A DNA stretch of 64,000 nucleotides from contig CAVTZH010000001.1 of the NCBI GenBank assembly GCA_963739175.1, positions 1,426,001 through 1,490,000 of the forward strand, read 5' to 3'. Of this stretch, positions 17,427 to 26,315 are shown piece by piece (positions within the stretch are counted from its first letter, which is position 1; the number at the start of each line of letters is the position of its first letter). Origin of the DNA: VAZQ01 sp963739175 (GTDB lineage Bacteria; Pseudomonadota; Alphaproteobacteria; Rhizobiales; Xanthobacteraceae). A model generated the notes under the pieces. It saw only the letters and a list, made by a program, of their open reading frames with translations, made no database searches and was not told where the DNA came from. Position numbers and translations under genes: made by a program.

Positions 17427-17447
17427 ATAAAATTTAATATAATAGAC
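17427..17447 (+). repeat. element end (candidate att half-site, comM 5' side)
   Basis: Arm ATAAAATTTAATATAATA (17427-17444) followed by core GAC (17445-17447), then comM sequence CACGTTGAACGCC. It pairs as an imperfect inverted repeat with the arm at 15201-15218 when the element is closed. Confidence 0.65.
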
Positions 17448-17546
17448 CACGTTGAACGCCGGCAGGCCGGGCGCGACCTGCACCTGCACATCGACGGCCC
17501 GCGCCTCAATGCCTTCGAACGCAACAGTCGCCACGCGCTGGACCAT
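17445..17546 (-). pseudogene. comM: comM 5' fragment, first 34 codons
   Basis: Begins MVQRVATVAFEGIEARAVDV and ends at AFNVV, exactly the conserved ComM N-terminus, then reads into the element. The rest of comM resumes at 15200 on the same strand. Any comM promoter upstream of 17546 would now transcribe into the recombinase gene, which is in a different frame. Confidence 0.92.
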
Positions 17547-17629
17547 GGGTGCCCCTGCCGTCGGGTGCAAAGACTAGCGCAACCCACGATAGGCATCAAG
17601 AACATTTAGGGAACAAAATTCGGGCCGGA

Positions 17630-18674
17630 TTAGTCGCGCCCGTCGTCGCGCGCCAGGACCCCGGGCGCTTCGTCCCGCGCGGCCGCCTGCCGCGACTGCG
17701 CCAACGCCAATGCCTTCGTCAGCCGCTCGATGCCTGCGGCAAACGCCGCGACGTCGAAATTCTGCGGGTCGTCGTGGCCGCCGCGGATGCCGGAGTCGAT
17801 CGCAACGTGAAAGGCCGGAATGAGCCAGCGGCCGGCGCGCACGCTGGCGATCGTATAGATCAGCGCCAGCCGGTCGTACTGGATGTCGGAGAACCCCGGC
17901 GTCGGCGCCAGCGCATCGTTGCGGTGGCCGCGGCCCGGCTGGCTCCGGCGCGGCTGCACCAGCTCGACATGCAGGAACAGCCCCTTGAGGTCGGTGCCGA
18001 AGCGGGTCGCGCGCTCGAACCGCATGGCGCGCCAGGGCTGGCCGAGCTCGTGCCCGAGCATCGTCCTGCCCATGCGGTTGATGATGACGTGCGCGATCTC
18101 CCAGCCGTCGCCACAGCGGAAACGCCCCAGGTTATTGATCGAGCGGTGCTCGTCGATGTTCTCGGGAAACGGGCGGCGGCCGAAATTCGGCCCGCTGGTG
18201 TCGTGGATCACGAAGTAGCGCGCCTGCGGCGCGTCGGGGTCGTTGTCGCGGGCGCGCGAGAGCGGCTGCCACAGGAACGGTGCGAAATCCCAGACGAGGC
18301 CGAGCTCGCCGAGCAGCGCGGCGAGTGTCTCGCGCTCCGGCAGTCCGGTCGGCCTGGCCGACACGGGCTGCAAGCGCCTCCGGCAAAGTCCCAAGGTACG
18401 GGCCGAGATTGCGCCGCGACGTCGCCGATCGCATCAGGCACATCGCCTGCCGGTCGGGCTCGCCGGCGAAGCTGAGCGTCTGCGGATTGAATTCGCAGGG
18501 ACCGAGCGTGGTGAGCACAATCGCGGGCAGCTTGCGGCGCGGCTGGCAGCGCTGCGCGAAGGCGTCGATGGTCGTGCTGCAAAGGTAGGCAACGGCGAGC
18601 GCGACGATGACGCCGGCGCGCCGCAAAGCAACCCTGCGCGGCGCCGTCGCCGCCATCAGCCTGAAAGTAAGCAT
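17630..18674 (-). CDS. exported amidase-like protein, one frameshift
   Basis: A signal peptide (hydrophobic VIVALAVAYLCSTTI, cleavage near AFAQ) is followed by a domain with FVIHDTSGPNFG, IINRMGRT, LFLHVELVQPRR, and FHVAIDSGI then GHDDPQNFDV. The early His and the later His and Asp residues recall zinc-dependent N-acetylmuramoyl-L-alanine amidases, so a peptidoglycan role is plausible but unproven. The frame breaks near 18350-18357; removing one G joins LAARVGQ to PTGLPERETLAALL. Probably a sequence error. Confidence 0.65.
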
Positions 18675-18795
18675 GCTCAGCCCTGCTCAAGGTAATCCAG
18701 GGTGTGCCGCGGTACAATTGCGAACCTGTGCAACGACTGAAACGGACGAGAATGTGTGGCGTCCGAACCACAACGGGGAACCCGCAGGTCCAATT

Positions 18796-19737
18796 TCAGC
18801 GCCGCTTCTTCTCGATTACGTCCCAGATCATCGCCGCGACGTCCGGCCCGCCGACATTCTTGACCGCACGGATGCCCGTCGGCGAGGTGACGTTGATCTC
18901 GGTCAGGAAGCCGTCGATCACGTCGATGCCGACGAAGATCAGGCCGCGCTCGCGCAACGGCTTCGCCAGCCGCGCACAGATCTCGCGCTCGCGCGGCGTC
19001 AGGTCGGTTTCCTTCGGGGTGCCGCCGCGCACCATGTTGGAGCGCAGGTCGTCCGGCGCCGGCACGCGGTTGACCGCGCCGCCGAACTCGCCGTCGACCA
19101 GGATGATGCGCTTGTCGCCCTGCTTCACCGCCGGCAGGAATTTCTGCACCACCCAGGCTTCGCGGAAGGTGGCGGCGAACAGATCGTAGAGCGAGCCGAA
19201 ATTGAGGTCCTCCTGCGCGAGACGGAACACCGCTTCGCCGCCGCGGCCGTAGAGCGGCTTCATCACGATGTCGCCGTACTCGGCGCGGAACGCCTTGATC
19301 TCGGCGAGGTCGCGCGTGATCAGCGTCGGCGGCATCAGGTCGGCGAATTCCATCACATACATCTTCTCCGGCGCGTTGCGCACCGAGCGCGGGTCGTTGA
19401 CCACCAGCGTGTTCGGATGGATGCGTTCGAGCAGATGCGTGGTGGTGATGTAGGCGAGGTCGAACGGCGGGTCCTGCCGCAGCAGGATGACGTCAAACGC
19501 CAAGAGGTCGGTCCGCTTCGCTTCGCCGAGCGTGAAGTGATCGCCCTCCTTGTCGCGCACGGTCAGCGGCTGCACCGTCGCGGTGACCGTGTTGCCGGCA
19601 AGCGCCAGCCGGTCGGGCGTGTAATACGAGATCGCATGACGCCGGCTCTGCGCCTCCAACAGCAGCGCGAAGGTCGAGTCGCCGCGGATGTTGATCCGCT
19701 CGATCGGGTCCATCTGAACAGCGATTTTCAGGCTCAT
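18796..19737 (-). CDS. gshB: glutathione synthetase
   Basis: ATP-grasp ligase joining glycine to gamma-glutamylcysteine. 313 residues from MSLKIAVQMDPIERIN. RQDPPFDLAYITTTHLLE, the KPLYGRGGEAVFRL phosphate-binding loop, GEFGGAVNRVPA and the metal site TEINVTSPTGIRA are characteristic of bacterial GshB. A frame extends 11 codons further upstream but the conserved start is at 19737. Follows a Bug protein gene and yraN/rsmI on the same strand. Confidence 0.96.
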   Translation of the reverse strand: MSLKIAVQMDPIERINIRGDSTFALLLEAQSRRHAISYYTPDRLALAGNTVTATVQPLTVRDKEGDHFTLGEAKRTDLLAFDVILLRQDPPFDLAYITTTHLLERIHPNTLVVNDPRSVRNAPEKMYVMEFADLMPPTLITRDLAEIKAFRAEYGDIVMKPLYGRGGEAVFRLAQEDLNFGSLYDLFAATFREAWVVQKFLPAVKQGDKRIILVDGEFGGAVNRVPAPDDLRSNMVRGGTPKETDLTPREREICARLAKPLRERGLIFVGIDVIDGFLTEINVTSPTGIRAVKNVGGPDVAAMIWDVIEKKRR

Positions 19738-19850
19738 CCGCTTCTCATGGGGCGCTCTCCGGCGAGACAAGCTCTACGCGATCTTGGCCGTGCTGGCCAC
19801 GGTCAGTGTAGGCGCGTCTTCGCGCGCTGCGATCAACGCCGCGTATGTGG

Positions 19851-20876
19851 TTACCGCTTCTCGTGCATCCCCGCGGTCGCACGCTCGATCACGCTCTTCG
19901 GAAACGAAGCGAAGCGCGCCACCAGCGCCTCGACCTCCTGCCCGGACGACGGCCGCATCTCCAGCCCAAGCTTCGACGTCTCGGCCAGCAGTTCGGCGTC
20001 CTGCATGGTTCGCATGAACGCGGCGCGCAACGCGCTGGCGCGGTCGGCGGGCACGCCGGGCGGCGCGATGACCGGCCGGCCGAGCACATGCGGCCCGAAG
20101 GCGACGTCGAACACCTCGCGGTCCTCGCTCGACTTCGCGTAGTCGTAGATGTGCGCGGCGTCTTTGAGGTCGGCGAGCTTCTTGAGGCCGAATTGCACCA
20201 GCACGCGGATGCGGCCGCTGTCGATATCGTCCTTCCACTGCGTCTTCAGTGTCGAATGCGACGGCCCGCAGGCGCCCTCGATCTCGCCGCGGTTGAGCGC
20301 GATGCGCAGATCGTTCGAGCCCTTGTAGCCCTGCACCACTTTGATTTTGGCGCCGAGGAAGTTGACCAGCGCATAGGCGAATTTGCTGGTCGGCGCCGCG
20401 CTGCCGGTCGCGCCGAACACAGCTTCGCGGGCGAAGAGCTGCTCGAGCGAGGTGATGCCGGAGCGGGCGGACACCGTGCAGGTCGCGATGCTCTCGTCCA
20501 TGTTGCCGATCCAGGTGAATTTCGCCGGCTCGTAGCTCGCCGCGGCATCGCCGAAGATCGGCTTCAGCGCGGTTTCCGGCGCCAGCACGCTGACGACGGT
20601 GCCGTCCTTGGGCGCGACGTTGTAGAGCCAGTTGGCGGCGCGCAGCCCGCCCGCGCCCGGCATGTTCTGCGGCACCGCGCCGGGGTTGCCCGGCAGATGC
20701 CGCGTGATATGGCGCGCCAGCGTGCGGCCGAAAAAGTCGTAGCCGGTGCCGGCCTCGTGGCCGACCACGATGCTGAGCGATTTGCCGCGATAGAAATCGG
20801 CGGCGCCGTCGTCGGCGGACTGCGCGAACGCACCGCCGGCAATGAAGATCAAGATCAGGCAGAGCCGCAGCCGCAT
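19851..20876 (-). CDS. Bug-family tricarboxylate-binding-like exported protein
   Basis: 341 residues with a signal peptide ending at GGAFAQ. YRGKSLSIVVGHEAGTGYD, NMPGAGGLRAANWLYNVAP and the distal region with APPGVPADRASALRAAF fit the tripartite tricarboxylate transporter receptor fold, in a branch distinct from the copies at 5925 and 32462. No transporter membrane genes are adjacent. Ligand unknown. Confidence 0.8.
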   Translation of the reverse strand: MRLRLCLILIFIAGGAFAQSADDGAADFYRGKSLSIVVGHEAGTGYDFFGRTLARHITRHLPGNPGAVPQNMPGAGGLRAANWLYNVAPKDGTVVSVLAPETALKPIFGDAAASYEPAKFTWIGNMDESIATCTVSARSGITSLEQLFAREAVFGATGSAAPTSKFAYALVNFLGAKIKVVQGYKGSNDLRIALNRGEIEGACGPSHSTLKTQWKDDIDSGRIRVLVQFGLKKLADLKDAAHIYDYAKSSEDREVFDVAFGPHVLGRPVIAPPGVPADRASALRAAFMRTMQDAELLAETSKLGLEMRPSSGQEVEALVARFASFPKSVIERATAGMHEKR

Positions 20877-20879
20877 GCG

Positions 20880-21308
20880 TCAGGTGCTCGCATCAAACGC
20901 GGCCGGGATGTGCCGCGGCATCCGCCCCGGCGCGACCAGCACGGCGTCGAAGCGGATGTCCTCTATGGCAGCATTGGAATTGGCGGCAAGCCACGCCTCC
21001 GCCGCTGCGACAATGCGCGCCCGCTGCCGCTCGGTGACCGACCAGGCGGCGTCATCGAATTTCTCGCGCGCCTTCACCTCGACGAAGATGAGGAGCTTGC
21101 GGCGGCCCGCCACGATGTCGATCTCGCCGACCGGCGTGCGATAGCGCCGCGCCAGAATGCGAAAGCCCTTGGCGATCAGGAGGGCCGCGGCGCGGCTTTC
21201 CGCCGAGATGCCGGTGCGGAACGCGACCTGCCGCTCGGGTTGTGGCCGCCGCGGCACCAGCGGCCGCGCGCGTGGGCGCTCGGGTGGTGGCTCGCGATCA
21301 CGCATCAT
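20880..21308 (-). CDS. yraN: UPF0102 (YraN) endonuclease-like protein
   Basis: About 142 residues. The restriction-endonuclease-like core has the motif GEIDIVAGRRKLLIFVEVKAR (D...EVK) and an upstream AAALLIAKGFRILARRYR helix. Proposed for DNA processing but without a settled function. Start chosen at the ATGATG overlapping the end of rsmI, with AAGGA eight bases upstream. The pairing with rsmI is conserved in many bacteria. Confidence 0.92.
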   Translation of the reverse strand: MMRDREPPPERPRARPLVPRRPQPERQVAFRTGISAESRAAALLIAKGFRILARRYRTPVGEIDIVAGRRKLLIFVEVKAREKFDDAAWSVTERQRARIVAAAEAWLAANSNAAIEDIRFDAVLVAPGRMPRHIPAAFDAST

Positions 21309-22233
21309 CGCCGCCATCCTTCGCGAGCTTCAGCGCGCGCTGATAGACCTCGCGCCGCGGCTGGCCGGTGACGGTCGCGACCTCCGCCACGGCTTCCTTC
21401 ACCGACACGCGCGCGAGTGCGTTGCGCAGCAGCGCGTCGAGGTCGCGCGCGTCCGCGTGCTCGGCCGCGGGCGGCGCGATCACCAGCACGATCTCGCCGC
21501 GCGGCGCGCCCGCTTCCTCGTAGTGAGCGGCAAGCGCCGCGAGATCGCCGCGGCGGACTTCCTCGTGCAGCTTGGTGAGCTCGCGGCAGACCGCCGCCTC
21601 GCGCGCGCCGAGCCCGTCGGCCAGATCGGCGAGCGCGGCGGCGAGCCGCGGCCCGGTCTCGAACAACAGCAGCGTCGCCGGGATGCGCGCCAGCTCGGCG
21701 ATGCGCGCCTGCCGCTGTCCGGCTTTCGCCGGCAGGAAGCCCTCGAAGAAAAACCGGTCGCTCGGCATGCCCGCAACCGCAAGCGCGGCGAGCGCCGCCG
21801 ATGCGCCCGGCACCGCGATCACCGCGTGGCCCGCCTCATGCGCAGCGCGCACCAGCTTGAATCCCGGATCGGAGACGAGCGGCGTGCCGGCATCCGAGAC
21901 CAGCGCCACCGCGTTGCCCCTGGCGAGCCGCGCGATCAGCTTCGGCCTCGCCTCGGCCGCGTTGTGATCATGGTAGGGCGTCAACGGCGTCGCGATGCCG
22001 TAGTGATCGAGGAGCTTGCGGGTGACGCGGGTGTCCTCGCAGGCGATCACGTCGGCGGCGGCCAGCACTTCGAGCGCGCGCAGCGTGGTGTCGCGCAGAT
22101 TGCCGATCGGGGTTGCGACAATATGAAGCCCGGGCGCGAGCGCCGGGGCCTCGATGGCCTGGCCCTTGAGGACATAGCGCCGGCCGGACGACGGACGCTG
22201 GCCCGTATCCGCGGTCTGTTCGCGCGTGTGCAT
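21298..22233 (-). CDS. rsmI: 16S rRNA (cytidine(1402)-2'-O)-methyltransferase RsmI
   Basis: 311 residues of the tetrapyrrole-methylase fold. LHIVATPIGNLRDTTLRALE, VIACEDTRVTRKLLDHYGI, VSDAGTPLVSDPGF and the GMPSDRFFFEGFLP segment are diagnostic. It methylates C1402 ribose in the decoding centre. Divergent from the LpoA-like gene, and its end overlaps yraN by about ten bases. Confidence 0.96.
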   Translation of the reverse strand: MHTREQTADTGQRPSSGRRYVLKGQAIEAPALAPGLHIVATPIGNLRDTTLRALEVLAAADVIACEDTRVTRKLLDHYGIATPLTPYHDHNAAEARPKLIARLARGNAVALVSDAGTPLVSDPGFKLVRAAHEAGHAVIAVPGASAALAALAVAGMPSDRFFFEGFLPAKAGQRQARIAELARIPATLLLFETGPRLAAALADLADGLGAREAAVCRELTKLHEEVRRGDLAALAAHYEEAGAPRGEIVLVIAPPAAEHADARDLDALLRNALARVSVKEAVAEVATVTGQPRREVYQRALKLAKDGGDDA

Positions 22234-22471
22234 CCCACTAATCTAGAGGGATATTCGGCCGCGCAATATCGGTTTTGGCCGGCTGTCGGGCCGGGTTGAA
22301 TAGCGGTGAATTCCGCCCGCGCGCGGCCCACGAGCGCTTGAAGCTCACGCCGCTTCGTGTTCCTATCCTGCTGGAAATCATTGCCTTTTTCTTTCATATC
22401 GTTAACCGACAAAAGCCGGATTGCCCGGGTTCTGTGCCGTCAGTTGACGTGGGTGCCGAGGGGAACGGCCG

Positions 22472-23680
22472 ATGTGCCGAGTTGAGCTGGCGAGGATTTC
22501 CGCCGCGTTGCGCGCGCCGCTCAGTATTGCTCTCGCCATGGCCGCCGGACTTGCGCTTGTCGCGTGCGCGGGCGGAATGTCGGGCAACGATTTCTTCTCC
22601 TCGCAGCCCACCGGGCAGCCGCAAGCTGGCGCCCAGATCGGTCAAGGACAGGTCAAGATCGGGCTGATCCTGCCGCTTGGCGCGCCCGGCAATGCCGGCG
22701 TGACCGCGCAGTCGATGCGCAACGCGGCCGAGCTTGCGCTCAGTGAGTTCAACAGTCCCGACATCCAGCTCCTGGTGAAGGACGACGGCGGCACCGCGCC
22801 CGGCGCGCAGCAGGCGGCGCAGCAACTGCTCGACGAAGGCGCCGAGCTCATCCTCGGCCCGCTGTTCGCGCATTCGGTCGCGCCGGTCGGGCAGCTCGCG
22901 CGCTCGCGCGGGATTCCGGTGATCGCGTTCTCGACCGACTCCAACGTCGCGGCGGCGGGCGTCTATCTCCTGAGCTTCCTGCCGGAGTCCGACGTCGAGC
23001 GCCTTGTCAGCTACGCCGCGCAGCAGGGCAAGCGCAGTTATGCCGCGGCAATCCCGGACAATCCCTACGGCACCGTCGTGGAGGCCGCGTTCAAGCAATC
23101 GGTCGGGCGGCGCGGTGGCCGCATCGTCGCGCTCGAGCGTTACACCGCCGACCGCAATCAACTGCAGGCGGCCATCCGCAATCTGGCGCAGGCTGCGAGC
23201 GCCGCCGATGCGATCTTCATTCCGGACACCGCCGACACCGTTCCGGTGGTGGTGCAAACGCTCGCCGCCGGCGGCGTCGATACCCGCAAGGTGCAGATGC
23301 TCGGCAGCGGCTTGTGGGAGGATCCGCAGATCTTCTCCAGCGCCGTGCTGGAAGGCGCCTGGTATGCAGGCCCCGACTCCACCGGCTTCCGGAATTTTTC
23401 CGGCCGCTACCGCGCCAAGTACAATCAGGACCCGGTGCGCACCGCGACCCTGGTCTATGACGCGGTCGCGCTGGTGGCGGCGCTGGCCAAGACGCAGGGC
23501 CAGCGGCGCTTCACCGCCGAGGTGCTGACCAACAACTCCGGCTTCAACGGCATCGACGGCCTGTTCCGCTTCCGCCGCGACGGCATCAACCAGCGCGGCC
23601 TGGCGGTGATGAAGGTGTCGCCGACCGGCGGGCAGATCATCAGCCCGGCGCCGCGCTCGTTCACGGGGTCGGGAACTTAG
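22472..23680 (+). CDS. LpoA-like lipoprotein, penicillin-binding protein activator
   Basis: 402 residues. Lipoprotein signal with lipobox LVAC (Cys near residue 32). The mature part is a type I periplasmic-binding fold: KIGLILPLGAPGNAGVTAQ, LVKDDGGTAPGAQQAAQQLL, GPLFAHSVAPVGQ and VIAFSTDSNVAAAGVY. Proteins of this type next to rsmI/yraN are LpoA-family activators of class A penicillin-binding proteins, though they also resemble amino-acid ABC receptors. The rsmI-lpoA divergent pair supports the LpoA reading. Confidence 0.85.
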   Translation: MCRVELARISAALRAPLSIALAMAAGLALVACAGGMSGNDFFSSQPTGQPQAGAQIGQGQVKIGLILPLGAPGNAGVTAQSMRNAAELALSEFNSPDIQLLVKDDGGTAPGAQQAAQQLLDEGAELILGPLFAHSVAPVGQLARSRGIPVIAFSTDSNVAAAGVYLLSFLPESDVERLVSYAAQQGKRSYAAAIPDNPYGTVVEAAFKQSVGRRGGRIVALERYTADRNQLQAAIRNLAQAASAADAIFIPDTADTVPVVVQTLAAGGVDTRKVQMLGSGLWEDPQIFSSAVLEGAWYAGPDSTGFRNFSGRYRAKYNQDPVRTATLVYDAVALVAALAKTQGQRRFTAEVLTNNSGFNGIDGLFRFRRDGINQRGLAVMKVSPTGGQIISPAPRSFTGSGT

Positions 23681-23686
23681 GCTCGG

Positions 23687-23884
23687 TTATCGCTTCGAAG
23701 ATGAGCCTGGACCCGTGCGTCGTCGATTGCTGCCACCAGACGCGTTGTGACGGCCATTTTTCTTCGACCGCGTCGGGTTGGGCGTTTGAGCGGGCGCTGA
23801 CTTTGATTTGACGAACCGCTTTCGCGATTCTTCCAATCCACGAGTGATTCGATCAATGATCTCTTGCGGCGTTAGATCAGTCAC
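23687..23884 (-). CDS. small basic protein coupled to the zeta-like gene
   Basis: 65 residues from a GTG at 23884, overlapping the end of the zeta-like gene by eight bases. A helical N-terminus (TDLTPQEIIDRITRGLEESR) is followed by a disordered basic tail ending NRRRTGPGSSSKR. The position downstream rather than upstream is unusual if it is an antitoxin. Could instead be an unrelated small protein. Confidence 0.55.
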   Translation of the reverse strand: MTDLTPQEIIDRITRGLEESRKRFVKSKSAPAQTPNPTRSKKNGRHNASGGSNRRRTGPGSSSKR

Positions 23885-24452
23885 GACTGGCCTCTAACAG
23901 ACGGCTCCACCGGACATTGTCGCGGATGGTGAGTGGCATGTTGGGTTGACGCTCCGCAATCAGCACGCCACCGCGGTCCGAATTGTCATATATGTATGCC
24001 ACATCGACTAGGGGAAGATAAAGGCGGCGCATGTTTTTGAGGCCCGCGTCATACCGCCTCCGGATGACTCCCTCTGGAATTTGGTGGCCGCCCTGGGCAA
24101 CCCGCCGCGCTACCCGAGCGATCGCATCTTCAGGCGAAGGCAACCACAAATAGATAAGCGTCTGCCGATAGCCAGCGGCCCGACAAGATCGCAACGTTCG
24201 AACATGCCCTCGCCCTGAACAGGTCGTCTCAAAGGCGAAGTTTTTTCCGTCCTGTATCAGAGCATTGATTCGCTGGACCATCAGTCTGCCGGCTGCAACA
24301 GCGCTTTCGTCGGGATTGAAAGGCGAAAGACCACGCGCAATTTCATCGGCATTCACAAATTCTCGAATGCCGAGCATCGTCGGTAGCAGAATTGAAGCTG
24401 CAGTCGTCTTGCCGGCTCCATTTGGACCGCCAAGCATGACCACGTCCTTCAT
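23877..24452 (-). CDS. zeta-toxin-like P-loop kinase
   Basis: 191 residues. P-loop LGGPNGAGKTTAAS at the N-terminus, NADEIARGLSPFNPDE (substrate-binding Asp/Glu) and a later basic region IRRRYDAGLKNMRRLY match the COG4185 / zeta-toxin family. Zeta toxins phosphorylate UDP-N-acetylglucosamine and block wall synthesis; chromosomal single-domain relatives are often uncharacterised kinases. Lies between the LpoA-like gene and hemW with a coupled small gene. Confidence 0.8.
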   Translation of the reverse strand: MKDVVMLGGPNGAGKTTAASILLPTMLGIREFVNADEIARGLSPFNPDESAVAAGRLMVQRINALIQDGKNFAFETTCSGRGHVRTLRSCRAAGYRQTLIYLWLPSPEDAIARVARRVAQGGHQIPEGVIRRRYDAGLKNMRRLYLPLVDVAYIYDNSDRGGVLIAERQPNMPLTIRDNVRWSRLLEASRD

Positions 24453-24464
24453 AGTTCTATCCGT

Positions 24465-25623
24465 TCACGCCGCGAGGTCGGCCACCACGGCGTCGAGCAC
24501 CGGAAATCCCGTCTGCGTGACACGCAGCTTGCCGCCCGATGTCAGCTCGATCGCGCCTTCCTGCTCCAGGATCTTGATACGGCGCGGATCGAGCGTGCGG
24601 CCGGCGAGCCGCTCGTAACGCGCGGGTTCGATGCCTTCGGCCAGCCGCAGTCCCATCAGCAGGAACTCGTCCGCCATCTGCGAGCGCAACAGCGTGTCGT
24701 CGCCGACGACGCCATGGCCGATCGACTCGACCCGCATCAGCCATGCCTCCGGCCGGCGTTCCGTCACGGTGGCGTGGCGCTCGCCGTCGATATCGAGACG
24801 GCCGTGGGCACCAGGACCGATGCCGGCATACTCATGCCCCCGCCAATAGACGAGATTGTGCCGGCACTCGGCGCCGGGCCGGGCGTGGTTGGAGATTTCG
24901 TAAGCCGGAAGTCCGGCGGCGGCGCACACCTCTTGCGTCGTGTCGTAGAGCGCGCGCGCGGAGTCTTCATCGGGAACGGTGAGCTTGCCGGTCGCTTGCA
25001 GCGTATGAAACGGCGTGTCGGGCTCGACGGTGAGCTGGTAGAGCGAGAGATGCTCGCCGGCCTCGGCGATCGCGCGCTTGAGCTCGGCGGCCCAGGCCTG
25101 CGGCGCCTGTCCCGGCCGCGCGTAGATCAGGTCGAACGAATAGCGCTCGAAGGCGCCGCGCGCGATTGCGACCGCGGCCAGCGCTTCCTCGGCGGTGTGC
25201 GTGCGCCCGAGCGATTTCAGCACGTCGTCGTCGAGGGCTTGGACACCAAGCGACACCCGATTGACGCCGGCGGTGCGATAGCCCTTGAAGCGGGTGGCCT
25301 CGACGCTGGTGGGGTTGGCTTCCAGCGTCACCTCGACGTCGCGGGCCACCGGCCAATGCTTCCCGATCGCGTCGAGGATCGCGCCGACGGTCGCCGGCTG
25401 CATCAGCGAGGGCGTGCCGCCGCCGAAGAAGATCGTCGAGACCGTGCGCTGCGGAACCCGCGCCGCCGTCGTGGCGAGCTCGGCGGCAAAGGCGCGCACA
25501 TAGCGCTGCTCGTCGATCTTGGCGTGGCGCACATGACTGTTGAAGTCGCAATACGGGCACTTCGACAGGCAGAACGGCCAGTGGATGTAGACGCCGAAGG
25601 CCGATTCGTCTGGGGTCGGTCAT
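24465..25623 (-). CDS. hemW: radical-SAM heme chaperone HemW, one frameshift
   Basis: HemW (formerly annotated as a coproporphyrinogen III oxidase-like protein) binds heme and inserts it into respiratory enzymes. The radical-SAM cysteines are in CLSKCPYCDFNSHV at about residues 20-30. FFGGGTPSLM, TLEANPTSVE and NRVSLGVQAL follow, and the C-terminal HemN-like domain is complete. The frame from ATG at 25623 breaks at a CCCC run (25612-25615); with three C it reads MTDPDESAFGVYIHWPFC. Treated as a sequence error. Confidence 0.9.
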
Positions 25624-25673
25624 GATGCCATCATATGGCACCTTGGGGAGCTGCCGTCACCACACGACCGGTC

Positions 25674-26315
25674 TTAAGGATTGAGGCACGCCGCGGCGAG
25701 CTTGAGGAACGCCCGGGCGCGGTGCGAGAGGCCCTGGCCCTTGGGCGGCAGGCCGTGCTTCTCGTCGGCCGTCATCTCGCCGAAGGTGCGCGCATGGCCG
25801 TCGGGCAGGAACATCGGGTCATAGCCGAAACCCGCGGTTCCACGCGGCGGCCATACCAGCGTGCCTTCGACGGTCGCTTCGAACTCTTCGAGATGCCCGT
25901 CCGGCCAAGCGACGCAGAGCGCCGACACGAACTGCGCCTGGCGCAGCGCCGGGCGGTCGGCGCCATGGTCTTTCAGCATCGATTCGATCGTTTCCATCGC
26001 GCGGGCGAAATTCTTGTCCTCGCCGGCCCAGCGCGCGGAATGGATGCCGGGCGCGCCGCCGAGCGCATCGACCGCCAGTCCGGAATCGTCGGCGAACGCA
26101 GGAAGCGCGGCCGCGCGTGCCGCCGCCTGTGCCTTGATGCGCGCGTTGTCGCGAAAGCTCGCGCCGGTTTCCTCGGGCTCGCTGAGGCCGCGCTCGCCGG
26201 CGGAGACCGCATCGATGCCGTAGGGCGCGAGCAGCTCGCGCATCTCCTTGAGCTTGCCGGGATTGTGGGTCGCGATGACGATCCGGCCCGAAAGCTTTCG
26301 ATGCGGGGCGCTCAC
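25674..26315 (-). CDS. rdgB: non-canonical purine NTP pyrophosphatase RdgB
   Basis: Hydrolyses dITP/XTP to monophosphates to keep damaged purines out of nucleic acids. 213 residues from a GTG that overlaps the rph stop. The N-terminal RIVIATHNPGKLKEMRELL, the FADDSGLAVDALGGAPGIHSAR segment and the FGYDPMFLPDG motif identify the Ham1/RdgB family. Tightly coupled to rph, as in many proteobacteria. Confidence 0.96.
   Translation of the reverse strand: MSAPHRKLSGRIVIATHNPGKLKEMRELLAPYGIDAVSAGERGLSEPEETGASFRDNARIKAQAAARAAALPAFADDSGLAVDALGGAPGIHSARWAGEDKNFARAMETIESMLKDHGADRPALRQAQFVSALCVAWPDGHLEEFEATVEGTLVWPPRGTAGFGYDPMFLPDGHARTFGEMTADEKHGLPPKGQGLSHRARAFLKLAAACLNP

Larger units (their letters stand above)
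15198..17447. mobile_element. 2.25-kb serine-recombinase element inserted in comM
   Basis: A GAC triplet occurs at both boundaries (15198-15200 and 17445-17447). Joining the flanks through one GAC recreates FNVV-GLPDK of ComM in frame, so 2,247 bases were gained without target loss. The ends are AT-rich, unlike the surrounding GC-rich genome. Contents on the plus strand are a 217-residue protein, a clamp-loader-like ATPase and a 28-codon remnant; on the minus strand a serine recombinase begins next to the right end. The recombinase type and the lack of a long target duplication fit serine-integrase insertion. Confidence 0.85.

Noticed and set aside
15198..17447. AbaR-like or Tn7-type transposon in comM
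   Set aside because: No transposase, TnsABC-like genes or 5-base target duplication; the recombinase is a serine type with a short core.
13760..17546. comM broken only by sequencing error
   Set aside because: The single frameshift at 14364 may be an error, but the 2.2-kb gap with foreign genes and exact frame restoration cannot be produced by a base-calling error.
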